A stretch of DNA of 64,000 bases from Mytilus edulis (taxonomy: Eukaryota > Mollusca > Bivalvia > Mytilida > Mytilidae), in assembly GCF_963676685.1 (NCBI RefSeq), contig NC_092354.1, positions 72,528,178 to 72,592,177 of the forward strand, in the 5' to 3' direction. Positions 12,972 through 26,236 of the stretch are shown one piece after another. The notes below the pieces were generated by a model, which was not told the origin of the DNA, did not search any database, and saw nothing but the letters and a program-made list of their open reading frames with translations. A program made the position numbers and the translations under genes. Each line of letters starts with the position of its first letter. Position 1 is the stretch's first letter.

Positions 12972-13253
12972 TAATACGACATGATCAGATCGAAATATGC
13001 GAATCCATGACCTTGTGTTGGTTTGCATTTTTAACAAACCCTTACTACATAAGTATCCTGACTTGGGACAGGCGCAACAATGTGAAATTTCAACACCCAC
13101 CCCTACCCCCAACCGCCTAAAGCTCTAGCCAATGTAGAATGAAAAAAATACCTAGCAAAGGCACAACTAAATGATACGATGAGATCAGATAGAGATATTC
13201 GAATTCATGACCTTGTGTTGAGTTTTTTTTAACAAATCTTTATTACATAAAGA
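12972..13253 (-). repeat. Naiad 3'-end fragment bracketed by an ~80-bp direct duplication
   Basis: 13058-13145 matches, on the minus strand, the internal 3' UTR of the Naiad retroelement (GACTTGGGACAGGCGCAA ... CTAGCCAATGTAGAA). On its left (12972-13055) and right (13173-13253) are diverged copies of one sequence containing CATGACCTTGTGTTG and AACAAAyCyTTAyTACATAA. Confidence 0.55.
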
Positions 13254-13259
13254 TAAACC

Positions 13260-16200
13260 TACACATTCTTTTTAAAGTAATCACAGTTTAATGACCACTT
13301 TACTATTATTTGTTTTTGATTTGTCGACAAAAAACCGATCCTTAGATGGAATGGAATATTTATGTCTTACGGCGGATTAATTTGATTATAGTTCGTTTTT
13401 AATTTGACGTCACGCAATTTAAACTGTCTGAAATACACGCAATCGGATGGAAAACCCAAGGCCGCTTACGTCCATTCAGTACTAACTTATATCCTTAAGC
13501 TTATCATATAGCCTTCAACTACATGAACTATGTGCAAACACTGTGTCACAAATCTTAAGTAGACCCCAGAAAGCAAATGACTGCACAATCAAGAAAGAAA
13601 ACCAGCAGCGTATACTCCTAAATGTATCATACGGCCTTCAAATATTTGCAAAAAATGTGCTGTGCCACAAAATAAGTTGAAATAGGCTCCGGAAAACAGA
13701 AAACGAGCATTATTTTTAACATTCCATTAGAAACAAAAGAATGTCAGAAAACAACAACAGGTTTATGTCTTAACCCCGTTGTATTAAGACTGAGGTTAAG
13801 TATAAGTATGCTCCTTTTTGAAAAACAATTATATACGGTGGTGAACCCTGTTAAATCCTAGGTAAAATTAAAATGTTTGTAAAACTAAATATTTCGAAAT
13901 GCCAAGTGTTTCATTCACCAGACATAAACTGACTAAGACTGTTCGTTAATTTTTGTTTTCAATGCTCTTTACATTCGTGTTCGAATTTCCCTTCCTACTG
14001 TTTAGATTCAAACGCTTAGACGAAAGGCGCGTCTGACATGCCTAGTTATAAGGCTATATATTATCAAATTGGTACTATTTACTGTGCAGATTTCATTTTG
14101 TATATCGATATAAGATGTGGTATGAGTGCAGTGAGATAACTTCCCATTCAAGTCACAATTTGTAAAAGTAAACTATTATAGGTCAAAGTACGATTTTTAA
14201 AATGGAACCTTGGCTCACACCGAACAGCAAGCTATAAAGGGCCCAAAATTACTAGTGTAAGATTATTCAAGCATGAAATCCAAAACTCTATAATCTTTAT
14301 AAAAAAGAGAAACGAGAATCACTTGTATGAATCACATCAACAAACGACATCCACTGAACATCTGGTTCCTGATTCCTTTCAAATTTTAGTTGTAGAAGAC
14401 ATCGTCTAGACAGATAAAAAGGGGCAGTGGGCTTGCGCGTAGGTCTTAGTTAACTTCCCTAAATGACGACCCTATACTAACTCAGGCTACGTAATGTTTG
14501 ATGTTGTCTCTTTTAGCGGCGTTGGAATTTTGATCTCATCTGTTCTTCTGTCTATTAGGTTTGTTTCGTGACATATTAAAAGATATTTATCACATTTGCT
14601 TTAGGACATAACTTTGTGTTATCAGATTCTCTTCAAATCGTAAAATTATAATTTGTGGGCTTTCAATATTAGAATTTAGCCGAATGGCAGGTGCTTTTAA
14701 TACCGATTTTTTACTAATTTTTTTTATGGTCATATAACACAGTTTTAGTGAGAACTGTGGCAAAGACCTTGAATGGTTCGCTGAACATGTTTGATGTTTG
14801 ATTTATCAAAGAAACAAACTGCTAGTCTTACTGCACGAAATCAATCAGGCATGACACATACATTGTACCAGAGTTTTACCAGGGTTTTCTCAGGTTTCTA
14901 ATTATTGCCAAGTTTTTTTTCCATTAAATGATTTCAATACTAATTATATGATGTTGGGTATATAAACATATACGGATAAAAGCACTAGACAAAAGAATGC
15001 TGCTTTTAAAACTCTTTTTTGTGTATTTAATTTTAAATATATATGTTTTGCAAGGAACCAACGCGGCCGTGAATTCTAGATCCACAATTAATCTTATTCG
15101 TTAATGCTAATGTTAATTGAGTTCATACGTTCTGTTCACAAATACTGTTTTCCCCCTTGGTTAGACAAATTATCATAATAATATATTAATATATTCCGAA
15201 GAGTTGTGTTTACAATTACCAAAGTATTTCCTTTGTTGGACATACAAATCATATAGTCCAGCGGGTAAGTGCAATATTTGGACAATTGACCATTTTATGG
15301 TAAAGGCATGACACTTTGCACAGTGTTAGTTATGATGCTTATAAACATTTTTGGATATGGAGCCATAAAAAAAAATCCACAATGGCCACCAATTTCAAAA
15401 TGGCCGCCAACAGTAATGACGCAGAGTCCCCAAAAAATGGTTTAATAATTTATCATTTGAAAATAATAATAACTGTAGATCTATTCCGAATGGACATAAA
15501 CATCATCATAACTGTAGATTCTATTCCGAATGGACATACACATCATAATAACTGTAGATTCTATTCCGAAGAGATTCAAATGTTTTCCTTAGTTCGATAA
15601 ACAAATCATAATAACTGTAGATACTATTCCAAAGAGATTCCCTTCAAATTGATCCAATCGCTGTCATTAATACTGTAATGCATACTAGATGATTAATGTT
15701 TTCAACTGTGTCTTTGTCTCTTGTTCAAACATTTTGTAAAATTGAACATATCATGGATCAGTTATCATTGACGGAATTGTAGCCAAATGTATGGAACGCC
15801 GTAATGTGTTTAATGTTTAATGTTAAGATGCATAATTTATGAACTTTACAAAACGTTAACTCGAACTATCCTTTGTTTTGCATTAAATGTGAGCAATTTC
15901 TAATTAGCAAATACCCATGAGGAATAAAATAGTGGAAAAAAATGTAATGAATTAGTTAGATAGAAAACAACCAGAGGCAAATAAAGGTACATTTCAACTA
16001 CATGTATATAGTATAAGTACTTTTATGTTCCATGAAATTTAACACTTTTATGTCTATCATTTAAAATTAAGGCGAATAGTCTTAGATCAGCAAATTTGCT
16101 GTCACCAATTGTGTTCCGACTCTGCAGGATTCGAACTTCTCGTTCTGTTGTATATGTCAACACCGCCTGTTCTTTGATCGGTTGTTATGTGTTCTGACCA

Positions 16201-17787
16201 CATGACAAACTACGTTTTTTGTTTTAAATATTATAGCTTCCATTAGGCTCTCGTCGGCTTTACCTAGAGGGTTAATACAGTGCATGTAATCAACAGTAAC
16301 ATTAGAGACCCCCCATATACATTCAATTAAAACCCATTATCATAATTTTAACCAGATTGACTCAAATTCTGAACTTCAAACTATTTAAGACCCCAGTATA
16401 AAAGATATATTGTCTAGTGTTGTAGACTTTATAAAGCAACCCTTTGAAATGCAAAAATAAGGTCCACAGTGGTCAATTGTCGAGTATATACTTATATTAT
16501 ATTTTGAATATTAACTCGACCTGTTTAACTCTTTTTCATGTATTATATGTTTGATTGTGTATACTATGTTTGCATTTTAATCCGTGAGGCTATTACTTTT
16601 TTGCAATGAAATAATTAAAAAACTGAATATGTACATGTATATATAGCGAGTCCTATACAAAGTGTGTAGTGCATGTTTTTACATTGTATATTACATGTAC
16701 TAATAATCCGATTAAATATCAACAATAACTATTGTTGTCAGATTAAAGAGAAATACAAATCATTGAATAAGTTTAAGTCATCTTGTTAAAACCTTAATAG
16801 TCGTTAATCTTTAAAACAGAAATGCAGGAACGTCATTATGTAGAAACAATTTGGGACGTAGTGTCAAGACTTTTGAGGCTCTGAATGGGGTTACGCAATA
16901 GAGGAGATTGGGCAACAAGTGCAAAATAAAGGGGGGGGGGGATAAAAGAAGAAAACAATTGGGTGCTTAAATATGACGAATAGAGAATAACAGGCAAAAT
17001 TTATAAAGAAAAGAGAAAGTGGCTTAAAGAATTAAAGACATATAATCAACGACAGGAGAAAGTGCGGAGAATTTAAATCTTAATTAAAATACGGAATTAC
17101 AGCTTTTCATTAGTTTAAAACTATTTTATTTTCTTTTTTAGTAGCAAAACCTTCTAAACTTTAGGATATTGTTATTTCTTGTATTTAAGGAATACAACAT
17201 TTTCTTAACATGTTTTTATAAAAATTATCATTTTCAAACTTTTAGTTATCTTCTGATTAGCTGTCCATGTATCAATTTGTTTATTCAATATTTCTCAGAA
17301 ATTTACAGTGAAATACTACCTTACACATTATGTTATTACAAAGAAACTTGAATTATGTTTAATATTAATACATGTGAGTGGGTAAGTTTCTCCCATCAGG
17401 AGCCTCGAGATCTTCATTAACTGTAATTCAAATTTGCATTCCTAAACGGTATCGTTTTTAAAAAAAATATGGTTTATGACTTTTGATAGCCTGTACACGC
17501 TATTGGGTTAGTGGATATTTGTCTCATTGGTAATCTTCATTTTTTTAGTTACTTTTCATTGTAAACACGTCAGGCGGTTGCGTTTCAACACATCTGTTCA
17601 TAGAACTACACGTATAGAAACATTATCTCTTGTTGGAGAACATGTGTTGACTTCTAGATGTTGTTTGATTTCTAATTCTTGTATTTTTGGATTGCTGTCC
17701 AATTGTCCTATAAATTAACACAGATTATCACATCTCTTCTATGATTTCTATATTTAAACCATTAAATTTATATTTCAGATAATGTGA
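13260..17787. other. No supported coding exon; dispersed repeats
   Basis: 14105-14400 is a family A retroposon fragment (inferred sense on the minus strand). 15464-15640 holds about four imperfect ~48-70 bp repeats containing ATAACTGTAGATTCTATTCC. 16928-16940 is a G run. 17779 is the acceptor (TATTTCAG) of the ankyrin gene's first visible exon, so its promoter and a 5' UTR exon probably lie within this stretch but cannot be placed. Confidence 0.5.
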
Positions 17788-20700
17788 ATGATGGGGGAAT
17801 CAGAAAATGAGAAATTCATAAAGAATTTAAAGACACTTATAAAAAGACGAGACACTGAAAAAATAAAAACTTTAATCAATAACCCGAAATTTGAGGTTAA
17901 TGTACGTGACGTCACGCAGGATTTACAGACGCCCATGATGAAATTGTGCTATAGTGAAATACCGGACTCAAGTTTAATGGCTATTATGGATTTACTCTTG
18001 GAACGCTATGCAGACCTTAATCTACAGGATTCTTCCGGGAAAACTGCGATGATGCACGCATGCTTGGCACGGAGAACGACAATAGCAGACTATATCATTA
18101 GTGATCCCACATCGAGGCTGGAAATGTTTGACTTTGATGGAAATTCCGTTTTGTCGCATGCAGTTAAAAGCATTGACTATATTATAACTAAACGGATATT
18201 AGAACATCCAGCTGGTATTAGTTTACTAGAAATATATAATAGTAATGGTAAGTCGACGGTATCTTGTGTAGAAAAAAAGGTTAATGCGTGAGTTTAAGAA
18301 TTTAATGCATCCTGGGTAATATTTACAAAAGTGTTCAACAAAACGTCCTTATTGGTCAATAAACAGCTGCGCCATGAGCGCATGATACGCCCGACGTCTT
18401 GTGTGGAAGTTTTATGCAATAATCATAAATAGTTTCTGAGGAAGTTTTAAGCAATAACCATTTATTGTTTTTGAGACACGGCGGGACATGTAAACCCCCC
18501 CCCCCCCCCCAACCCTGTTTTTTTTTTACAAATATAAAATTTTGAATCAAACCAAAAAGTATACAGATCTTTAAATTAGTATAACAAAGAAGTGTGTACA
18601 GTTTCAAGCAATAATCATAAATTGTTTTTAAGATACGGCGCGACATGTAAAAAAAAACCTCCCCTTTTTTACAAAATTCTCAATAACTCAAAAATAAAAT
18701 TTTGAGTCATCACCAAAAAGTATACAGATCTTTAGATTAATATAACAAAAAAGTGTGTAAAGTTTTAAGCAATACTCATAAATGGGTTTTGAGATACGGC
18801 ACGACATGTAAAAACCCCTCCCCCTTTTTTACAAAATACTCAATAACTCAAAAATGAAATTTCGAATCATCACCAAAAAGTATATAGATCTTTAGATAAA
18901 TATAACAAAGAAGTGTGTAAAGTTTTAAGCAATAATCATAAATCGTTTTTGAGATACGGCGCGACATGTAAAAAAACCCTCCCCCTTTTTTACAAAATAC
19001 TCAAAAACTCAAAAATGAAATTTTGAATCATCACCAAAAAGTATACAGACATTAAGATTAATATAACTAAGAAGTGTGTAAAGTTTTAAGCAATAATCAA
19101 GAAACGTTTTTGAGATACGGTGCGACATGTGAAAAAAAACACACCCCTGTTTTAGTTACAAAGTGCCGTAACTCAAAAAGTTTAAATCTTATTTTCACCA
19201 AAAAGTATACAGATCATTTGACCAACATAAGAAACAACTATATTAAGTTTCATGAAATTTGGATAAGTCGTTCTTAAGTTACGGTGCGACATGTTTACGA
19301 CGGACAGACGGACAGACGGACGGACGGACAGACAGACAGACGGACGGACACCGGACATTTGTATACCATAATACGTCCCGTCAAAATTTTGACGGGCGTA
19401 TAAAAATGTCATAAACAATGAAAATTTAACCAATGACGTGACGTTATTTTTATTTTGGGGTACTAACAATGCAATTACCCATGATGCTTTAGCTTCTGAA
19501 ACGGCCAAATCAGGATAGTGCTCATAGATATATGTTCCTCTTTTATTAAAATTGAGACTGAAAATAGGGAATGTGTCAAAGAGACTAAAGAGCAGGAGAG
19601 AGCCGAAGGACACCAATGGATCTTCAACACAGCAAGAAAATCCCCCACCGAAGGAGTGTTTAAGCTGGCCCCTAAACATGGTTACATGTAACAAAAGAGG
19701 GACGAAAGATACCAAAGGGACAGTCAAACTCATAAATCTAAAACAAACTGACAACGCCATGGCTAAAAATGAAAAAGACAAACAAACAACAGCACACATG
19801 ACACAACATAGAAAACTAAAGAATAAACAACACGAACCCCACCAAAAACCTAGGGGTGATTCGTAACCACTCGGCATATTCCCGGAAAATATTTTCCATC
19901 TTCATTTTTTTTTATAAAAGCGTGTGTACAGTATGTTCATGTGTTGGATGAACAATTATTAGGATACAAGAACACGAAACAACACGTTACTAATGGTACC
20001 TAGTCTAAACAAGTGTTTAAAAAGAAATAGCTGTCCAATTTCCATAGAGAATACGCTCATGGTTCTTTAAAAAAAAAAGTTGTATTAAGTATTATAAATT
20101 TTCAATCAAAGTTACGAATAACATTTTACACACACACACAAACAAAAAACAACACGAGTTTCTATAAATCAACTGCTATCAAATGTATGTACTTCGTATG
20201 ATTCTGAATGTACACATCATTTTTCAGACAATGATAATAGAGGATTGTTATCCAACGTTTTAACTTTTTGTGTCGTAGCGGCAGTTTGTCTCAAACGGAG
20301 CCATAGCCGTGACGTCATTGATGGTGGTAGACAAAACACACACTTTTTGGTTATCGTTGTATCATTAAAGGAAACAAACGAAAATTATCGATTAGAGAAA
20401 TCAGAATTATCCTTCAGAAATAAAGAAAAAAATATTATGATTTCTTGAATGTAAGCTCATAACCTTATCGTATGGTACCAAAACAAATGTCATATACTGA
20501 CGGCTTAATCAATGATTAAATGAATGTTCATTGGTTGTTAGTATTGAACGTTATTTTCAGCACTCTTGACTTATTCAGCACTCCAGACTAAAATGAATGA
20601 TATTGAAGCACTCTTGACTAAAATAAATGATGATTGGTCGTTGGTATTGAATGGCATTTGCAGCATTCATGACTAAACTGAATGCTGATTGGTTGTTCGT

Positions 20701-21940
20701 ATTGAACGTCATTTTCAGCACTCTTGACTAAACTGAATGGTGATTGGTTGCTGGTATTGAACTTCATTTTAACACTGTTAAATTTATCATGGCTGTTAGT
20801 TTATATAAGTTGCGGAAGCCGGAATGCTCATAGAGAAACACTGAATTTTGGACAGGGTAACTGGAAATCCTAATCAAAATTAGGATTGGAATTGAATGCA
20901 TTTGCAAAGTACGTGTAACGATCTCACAGCCTTGGTGTTGACAAGCTAGGGGTGCTGTGGATGAACTACTAGTATCAATTGACCACTGCGACATCCCGAG
21001 TGATTTGGAAATATAATGTCCATCTCCTTTGAATTCTTGACTGAAACTTGCTGGTTTTTTTTTTAACTCATCAGTTCAATAATTCATGTGTGTGTAGCGA
21101 CAGATAGGTTGAACATAAAACAAAATAAACAAATACATTTCCACTTTGTCAAGTTAAATAATAATTATTTCATGCATTACTGGTACTTATTTTCAAGCTT
21201 GTTTTTATATTTCAGGACAAAAACCATTACATATGGCAATAAAGTGTGGGAATAAAAAAATAATCAAAATAATAGAGCAGTTTGAAGCAAATATACCAAA
21301 AGCAAAAGTGAAAGAAAAACAAATGAAACTAGGATATGACCCGGTTCCTTCGATTTATTCACCCAGAACAGAGAGGAAACTTTTACTAAAACGAGGACCA
21401 GTTGATTCGTCTCTTGCTCTTCAATTGGAAACGTCATCTAAGAACGATAACTCCGACCACGCTTTGACATTATCGTCTGTAAAACTAAACCGTAGCAAAA
21501 AGTGTGCAAATACTATTTTGTCACCAGATCTTATCTTACCCTCAATATCCGAAAAGACTGATAAAAGTCGAACATGGAATATGGAATCTCCTCTAACAAG
21601 AAGAAAGGCAAGACGAAATTCAGTATCACTTCCGGACTTACGCGATTCACCTCTTGTCCAGTCAGGGGAGAATACTCCTTCTATGTTAGATTTAACAAAT
21701 GGACCTGACGTTTACGACGACGATGATGACACTTTTATAAATACTGATCGTTCGCCTAGGAAAACGACCGAGAATATTCAAAACATTCGGAAATGTATCT
21801 CAGAAAATCAATTGTCTTTTCCAAGTATTATTAACAAAAACACAAGTAAGAATTCTCAAGTGAAACGAACTCTGACAGAATCAAGTATTTACAGCAATAG
21901 CGATGATGCTCTATCAAGAACAATGCAGAGATTACTATAA
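17788..21940 (+). CDS. Ankyrin-repeat protein, ANKRD34-like
   Basis: Two coding exons: 17788-18247 (ends AATG|GTAAG) and 21216-21940 (after TATTTCAG). Together they make 1185 nt, 394 aa plus stop, with the phase preserved. A 3' splice site at 17778 just before the ATG implies an upstream untranslated exon. Exon 1 encodes ankyrin repeats (LLLERYADLNLQDSSGKTA, then MMHACLA), and exon 2 begins with the end of another repeat (GQKPLHMAIKCGNKKIIKII). The remaining ~210 residues are polar, low-complexity and Ser-rich, with RKARRNSVSLPDL and a DDDDD run, and are probably disordered. The repeat layout (NIQDKSGKTALMHACLE-type centre, KLLLRR-type basic motif) resembles vertebrate ANKRD34. That is recognition from memory, so the family name is moderate confidence; the gene itself is well supported. 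It converges on the GH20 gene, with 767 bp between the stop codons. Its intron holds MITE and pearl-like insertions. Confidence 0.8.
18288..19506. mobile_element. MITE with GCCGTTTCA-type ends, copy 1, split by a pearl-like element
   Basis: Related copies at 24037-24209 and 24428-24591 show the unsplit form: ends GCCGTTTCAGAATC / TGAAACGGC and internal TGGGTAAT...ATTACCCA. In copy 1 the left part (to about 18357) contains GCATCCTGGGTAATATT and the right part (from about 19406) begins ATGTCATAAACAATG and ends GAAACGGCC. The break coincides with the pearl-like insert. The first bases of the left end are degraded. Confidence 0.65.
18358..19405 (+). mobile_element. Pearl/HINE-like element with ~140-bp tandem core, copy A
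   Basis: It starts AAACAGCTGCGCCATGAGCG and ends ...GTCCCGTCAAAATTTTGACG followed by GGCGTATAAAA, a terminal hairpin. The core is about five tandem units (each contains CATCACCAAAAAGTATACAG and GAGATACGGCGCGACATGTA) separated by C/T runs, then an ACGG-type microsatellite at 19299-19350. This matches the described bivalve pearl family (tandem core plus ACGG microsatellite), now often grouped with non-autonomous Helentrons; that grouping is from memory. The insertion site can be compared with the uninterrupted MITE at 24037-24209. Confidence 0.7.
19546..19680 (-). mobile_element. Naiad 3'-end fragment
   Basis: On the minus strand it ends in ...CTCAATTTT, the 3' terminus shared by all Naiad-derived fragments here. 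It is diverged and truncated after about 135 bp. Confidence 0.6.
19681..19865 (-). repeat. Dispersed repeat family B
   Basis: Contains GGGACGAAAGATACCA, TGACAACGCCATGGCTAAAA and CACGAACCCCACCAAAAA. Other copies are at 24978-25225 (plus-strand reading the same way) and 53930-54050 (opposite strand). The GACGAAAGATACC end is constant. The large minus-strand ORF at 19182-19877 is only an open frame through this repeat and the neighbouring pearl tail. Confidence 0.6.
20520..20770. repeat. ~62-bp imperfect tandem repeat
   Basis: About four units containing GATTGGTTGTTrGTATTGAAC and CAGCACTCTTGACTAAA lie in the ankyrin gene intron. Units vary in length and sequence. Confidence 0.7.
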
Positions 21941-22707
21941 TCGGTTCTATTTTTATCATTTTTGTAGTATAACTTAAACGTAAACAAAACGTAACATTTT
22001 TTTATCGCTGTACTATACTTTTTGAGGTATATCACCAAGACTTTTAACCGAACATGCCCCAGTTGCTGTTAAACCATTATATACAATACATATATAATCT
22101 CAAAGTATTGCATTCTGATTTCTCTGTATTTATTCATCTATATAACATGTAACTCATGATACTACACTGATAGTTGGTTTGCATACACAAAATTAGAGTT
22201 GTTTTGTTGTAATTTAAATGTTTGTCTCTAAGATTTGTTATATTGTTGTTTTATTATTGAAACTAAATATTTTGCAAACAACTCATGTTTTTCTTTATCT
22301 ATTCCAATATCTATAGATTAGATGCATTGGCAATGCCGAGCAATATTCCGTATAAAGTACATGCAGTAAACTGTTAAATCCTGATATCGATTTTCTGAAG
22401 CTATATTAAAGGGACATGTGGTATAATAAAGGAAACACAAAATTAAAGTTTAAAATTTTACAATTCTGAGATTATTCCCGTTTAATTCATATAAAATATT
22501 TCAAAATGCGAGTATGAATTATTGCTGCTTTGACAACTGTGTGGCATTTTTCGCAAAAATAAAACAAAGTTCTGAATTTACAGTATAATAAATCCGAATA
22601 ATGTAAGTCGTTATATTCCGCCAATATCCCGCTCATCTCCGATTGCTACATTAATTTAACTCCATGATGCTATTCGCCACTAGAGAGCGCAGAATTATTC
22701 GAGTTAA

Positions 22708-25700
22708 TTACCAAATTGATCTATCTAACTCTATTTCTTTGCTATGGCGTTTACCATCTGTTGACCTAAAAGAAAAGAATAATAGAAAAAAGAATGTTTT
22801 TAACTCAATGATATGTATATGTTAATATGTATTAACGGAAGGAGAACAGATTTGACAACACATTAAAATATACAATCTGTTCATAAAGACGCAGAGGGGG
22901 ATTTAGGGGGGGGGGTCAGGGGCCCGGGCTCCCCTTTTTGGGAAAAAATTTGGTTGCTTACATAGGGAATCACCGAAGCGTGACTGGAGCGGGTCCCCTC
23001 TTAGGTCAGTCAGTGGGCCCCCACTTATGAACATTTCTGGATCCGCCACTGAGACGAGTTTTGTAAGATACATTTCAAACATTATACAGTTAAGTTGCGA
23101 TCTAGAAATTTGAATAATATGCCATTGGATGCATTGAAATATATGTATTAAACTTTGATTTTTTTCCCATTCAAGCTTTAATACTAGACGAACATCTACC
23201 GTGTCGATTCAGACAGCAAGCTATGTAATAAGAAAATGTGATTTCCACAGGGTTAATAGGAACACTATTGTTTTACTGTCGCAAGGTCTGCTTACCAAGT
23301 AGTACGAAATGAGAATAAGTGTTTGAAAAATTCTACATTGATTTCATTATTTCTATGTTTTTAAAATCCTTTTCCTTTGTATTTAAAATAGACAAAATAA
23401 AAAGATATTGCAAATCAAAATCAATACCAGTAGTTGCCTCTGGTAATCAAAGTTTCGTTTGATTGGAATGAAAGGAAGATATTGTCGTTAACATCATCCA
23501 TTCTTAAAAAAGAATATGTCAACATCAGCAGAGAATATTTTAAAGTTTAAAAGAGAGGAGAAAAATTACCTCAGTGATATTCAATTTCATAATCTACGGA
23601 CACATACGCAAAAAAAGATGGTTATTAGATATAGAAAGATGTGGTATGAGTGCCAATGAGATAACTCTCCATCCACTTACCAATTTATAAAAGTAAACCA
23701 TAATAGGTCAAGGTACGGTCATATCTGAGCTCTAGTTGGGATAAGTTCATCATAGAGATTGACAACTTCAGGGAAACAGAGTTACCATTGTTCTCTTGTA
23801 TTCGTCACAACTCTAGACTGGTTCTCTGTCCTTTATCTGTTTGGCTTTAATACCCGTATGTGTCAAGGGAGAGGACCAGCCTAGTCACAACTCGGACGAT
23901 TCCGTACCTTCGAGTAGCGGATCCATGCACCCGAGGATAACCGATTATCCTTTCTTGGTGTCAATATATATTTGTTCTGATTGTTGGATATATATTGTAC
24001 CTGTTAACTATCTGACAATATTAGTTCTCGCAATTCGCCGTTTCAGAATCTAATGCATCCTGGGTAATATTTTCAAAAGTGTACACCACAACGTCCTGAT
24101 TGGTTAAAAATGTCATAAACAATGGAAATTTAACCAATGACGTGGCGTTATTTTCATTTTGGGGTACGAACAATGAAATTACCCATGATTCTTTAGATTA
24201 TGAAACGGCTAATTGCAGTCATGCATACCGTAAAACAAAAGGACTGAGTCAATTGTGTAAGCGATACTTTTCAAGATCATGAAAATGTGGCAATACTCCC
24301 CCGATTGTAGGTGATGCGTATCTGAGAGCTGACGATAGATATAAATAACTACCTAATTTTACAAAAGAAGAAATGTATTATCAAAAGTTTTTAACATGTT
24401 CTAATTGAAAAAGTACCAATGCTATTAGCCGTTTCAGAATCAAAATTACATTTTGGGAACTGTTTCAAAAGTGAACACAGAAACTCGTGATTGATGATAT
24501 ATTCATTGGAAATTACCAATGACGTTACCTTATTTCCATTTTGGGTGTGAATAATGAATTTACGTAAAGTCCTTTAGGTTCTGAAACAGCCAATGACGAA
24601 TAAAAATATAAATATGAGCCAGACTTACAATGTTCTAAGTATAATCGGTTCCGATAAGGTTTCGTCGCCTGTAACTTTATACCACTGTTTAGTCTGACCT
24701 GGATTATTTACACTATATTCAATAGTCATCCCAGGGTAATAGGTATTTACATGTAATTTTCCGTCCTTTATTCTAAATAAAAAGCCAATCTTAATGAATA
24801 CGGAAAAACAACTATAAAGGCTTTATAATAAGCAAACCGAATTCAATTCAGATCAAGTTTTCACTTTGCACTTGTTTTTATCAATTCTCATGTTTTTCAA
24901 ACTTCTCATATTTGGTATTTTCGTGAATAATAAGCAACATGAACAATACATATATTTTTTTACTTTCAAATAGGATATAGCAAAGGAGGGACGAAAGATA
25001 CCAGAGGGAGAGTCAAACTCATAGATAGAAAATAAACTGACAACGCCATGGCTAAAAATTAAAAGACAAACATACAAATGATAGTACAGGAGACACAACA
25101 TAGAAACTAAAGACTAAGCAACACGAACCCCACAAAAAAAAACTGAGGCTGATCTCAGGTGCTCCGGAAGGGTAGGCAGATCCTGCTTCACATGTGGCAC
25201 CCGTTGTGTTGCTTATTTTATTACAACTCCCGAGTTACTCCGGTAAATAGTCTAATTCGGTAGATCACATTCGTGAAAAGGGAAAGAATTTGTAGTTACG
25301 ACATAAGCATGATAAGGAACATATCCGATATCATCTGTGAAACGGTTATTCCATAACGGTCAACCAACTCGTGATGACGTCCGTACAATTTACGGAGGTT
25401 CACCATTTGGAACTCTTGGTTTAATAGCTACCTTGTGAGTAGCAATCCTCTATCAAGGAAATCATGATAGGAAATACAATCACAGGAATATCGTATCAAC
25501 ATGATCAATTTGGAGATATCTTTTATCATTTGCTATCGAAAAATATAATATGGTCATTTTTCTCGTGTTTTTTTTTTTTTTGTCTTTAATGTTTCCCCCG
25601 GATTTGTTTTCTGTCAATCGATTTGCGACTTTTAAACACCGGTATACAACTGTTGCCTTTATTCATACAGGACTAATTCTGAACATTTATGCGGAGTTCA

Positions 25701-26197
25701 CACGTAATTCGAATTCGATTCGCATTAACTAATTCGAATTAGTTTAATTCGCATTCGAAACGTTTTACGTCCTAACGTCAATTCTAATTCGAATTACAAT
25801 GCGCGTCAAACTCGCTTTACTGTCCAAACGACGTTAACATTTAATTCGCATTGACAAAAGCGTATTTCTAATTCGAATTGAATAATTCGAAATAGCCAAT
25901 TCGAATCAATTCGAATTAAAAAAGAAGAGTGTGTGAACGCGATTAGCGAATTCGATTCGCATTCGATTCGAATTCAATTCGAATTAAACGTCCGTGTGAA
26001 CGAGGCATTAAAATACATTCCTTGTACAATTTAATCATCTGAGTTATGTCCCCTTATATTGGCCCCTCGTTTTACTCAAATATTTTGGTTGTTATAGAAT
26101 ACATCACATAATATCCTTCATTAATATGACTGAAATCCACAATTTTCATATTGATTTTCATTAAATGTATTAAAAACGTTTAATCCCCAGAGGCGGA

Positions 26198-26236
<39 letters not shown>

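Noticed and set aside
19182-19877. 231-aa minus-strand ORF
   Set aside because: Runs through the pearl-like tail, its ACGG microsatellite, a Naiad fragment and repeat family B; low-complexity Ser/Phe-rich translation.
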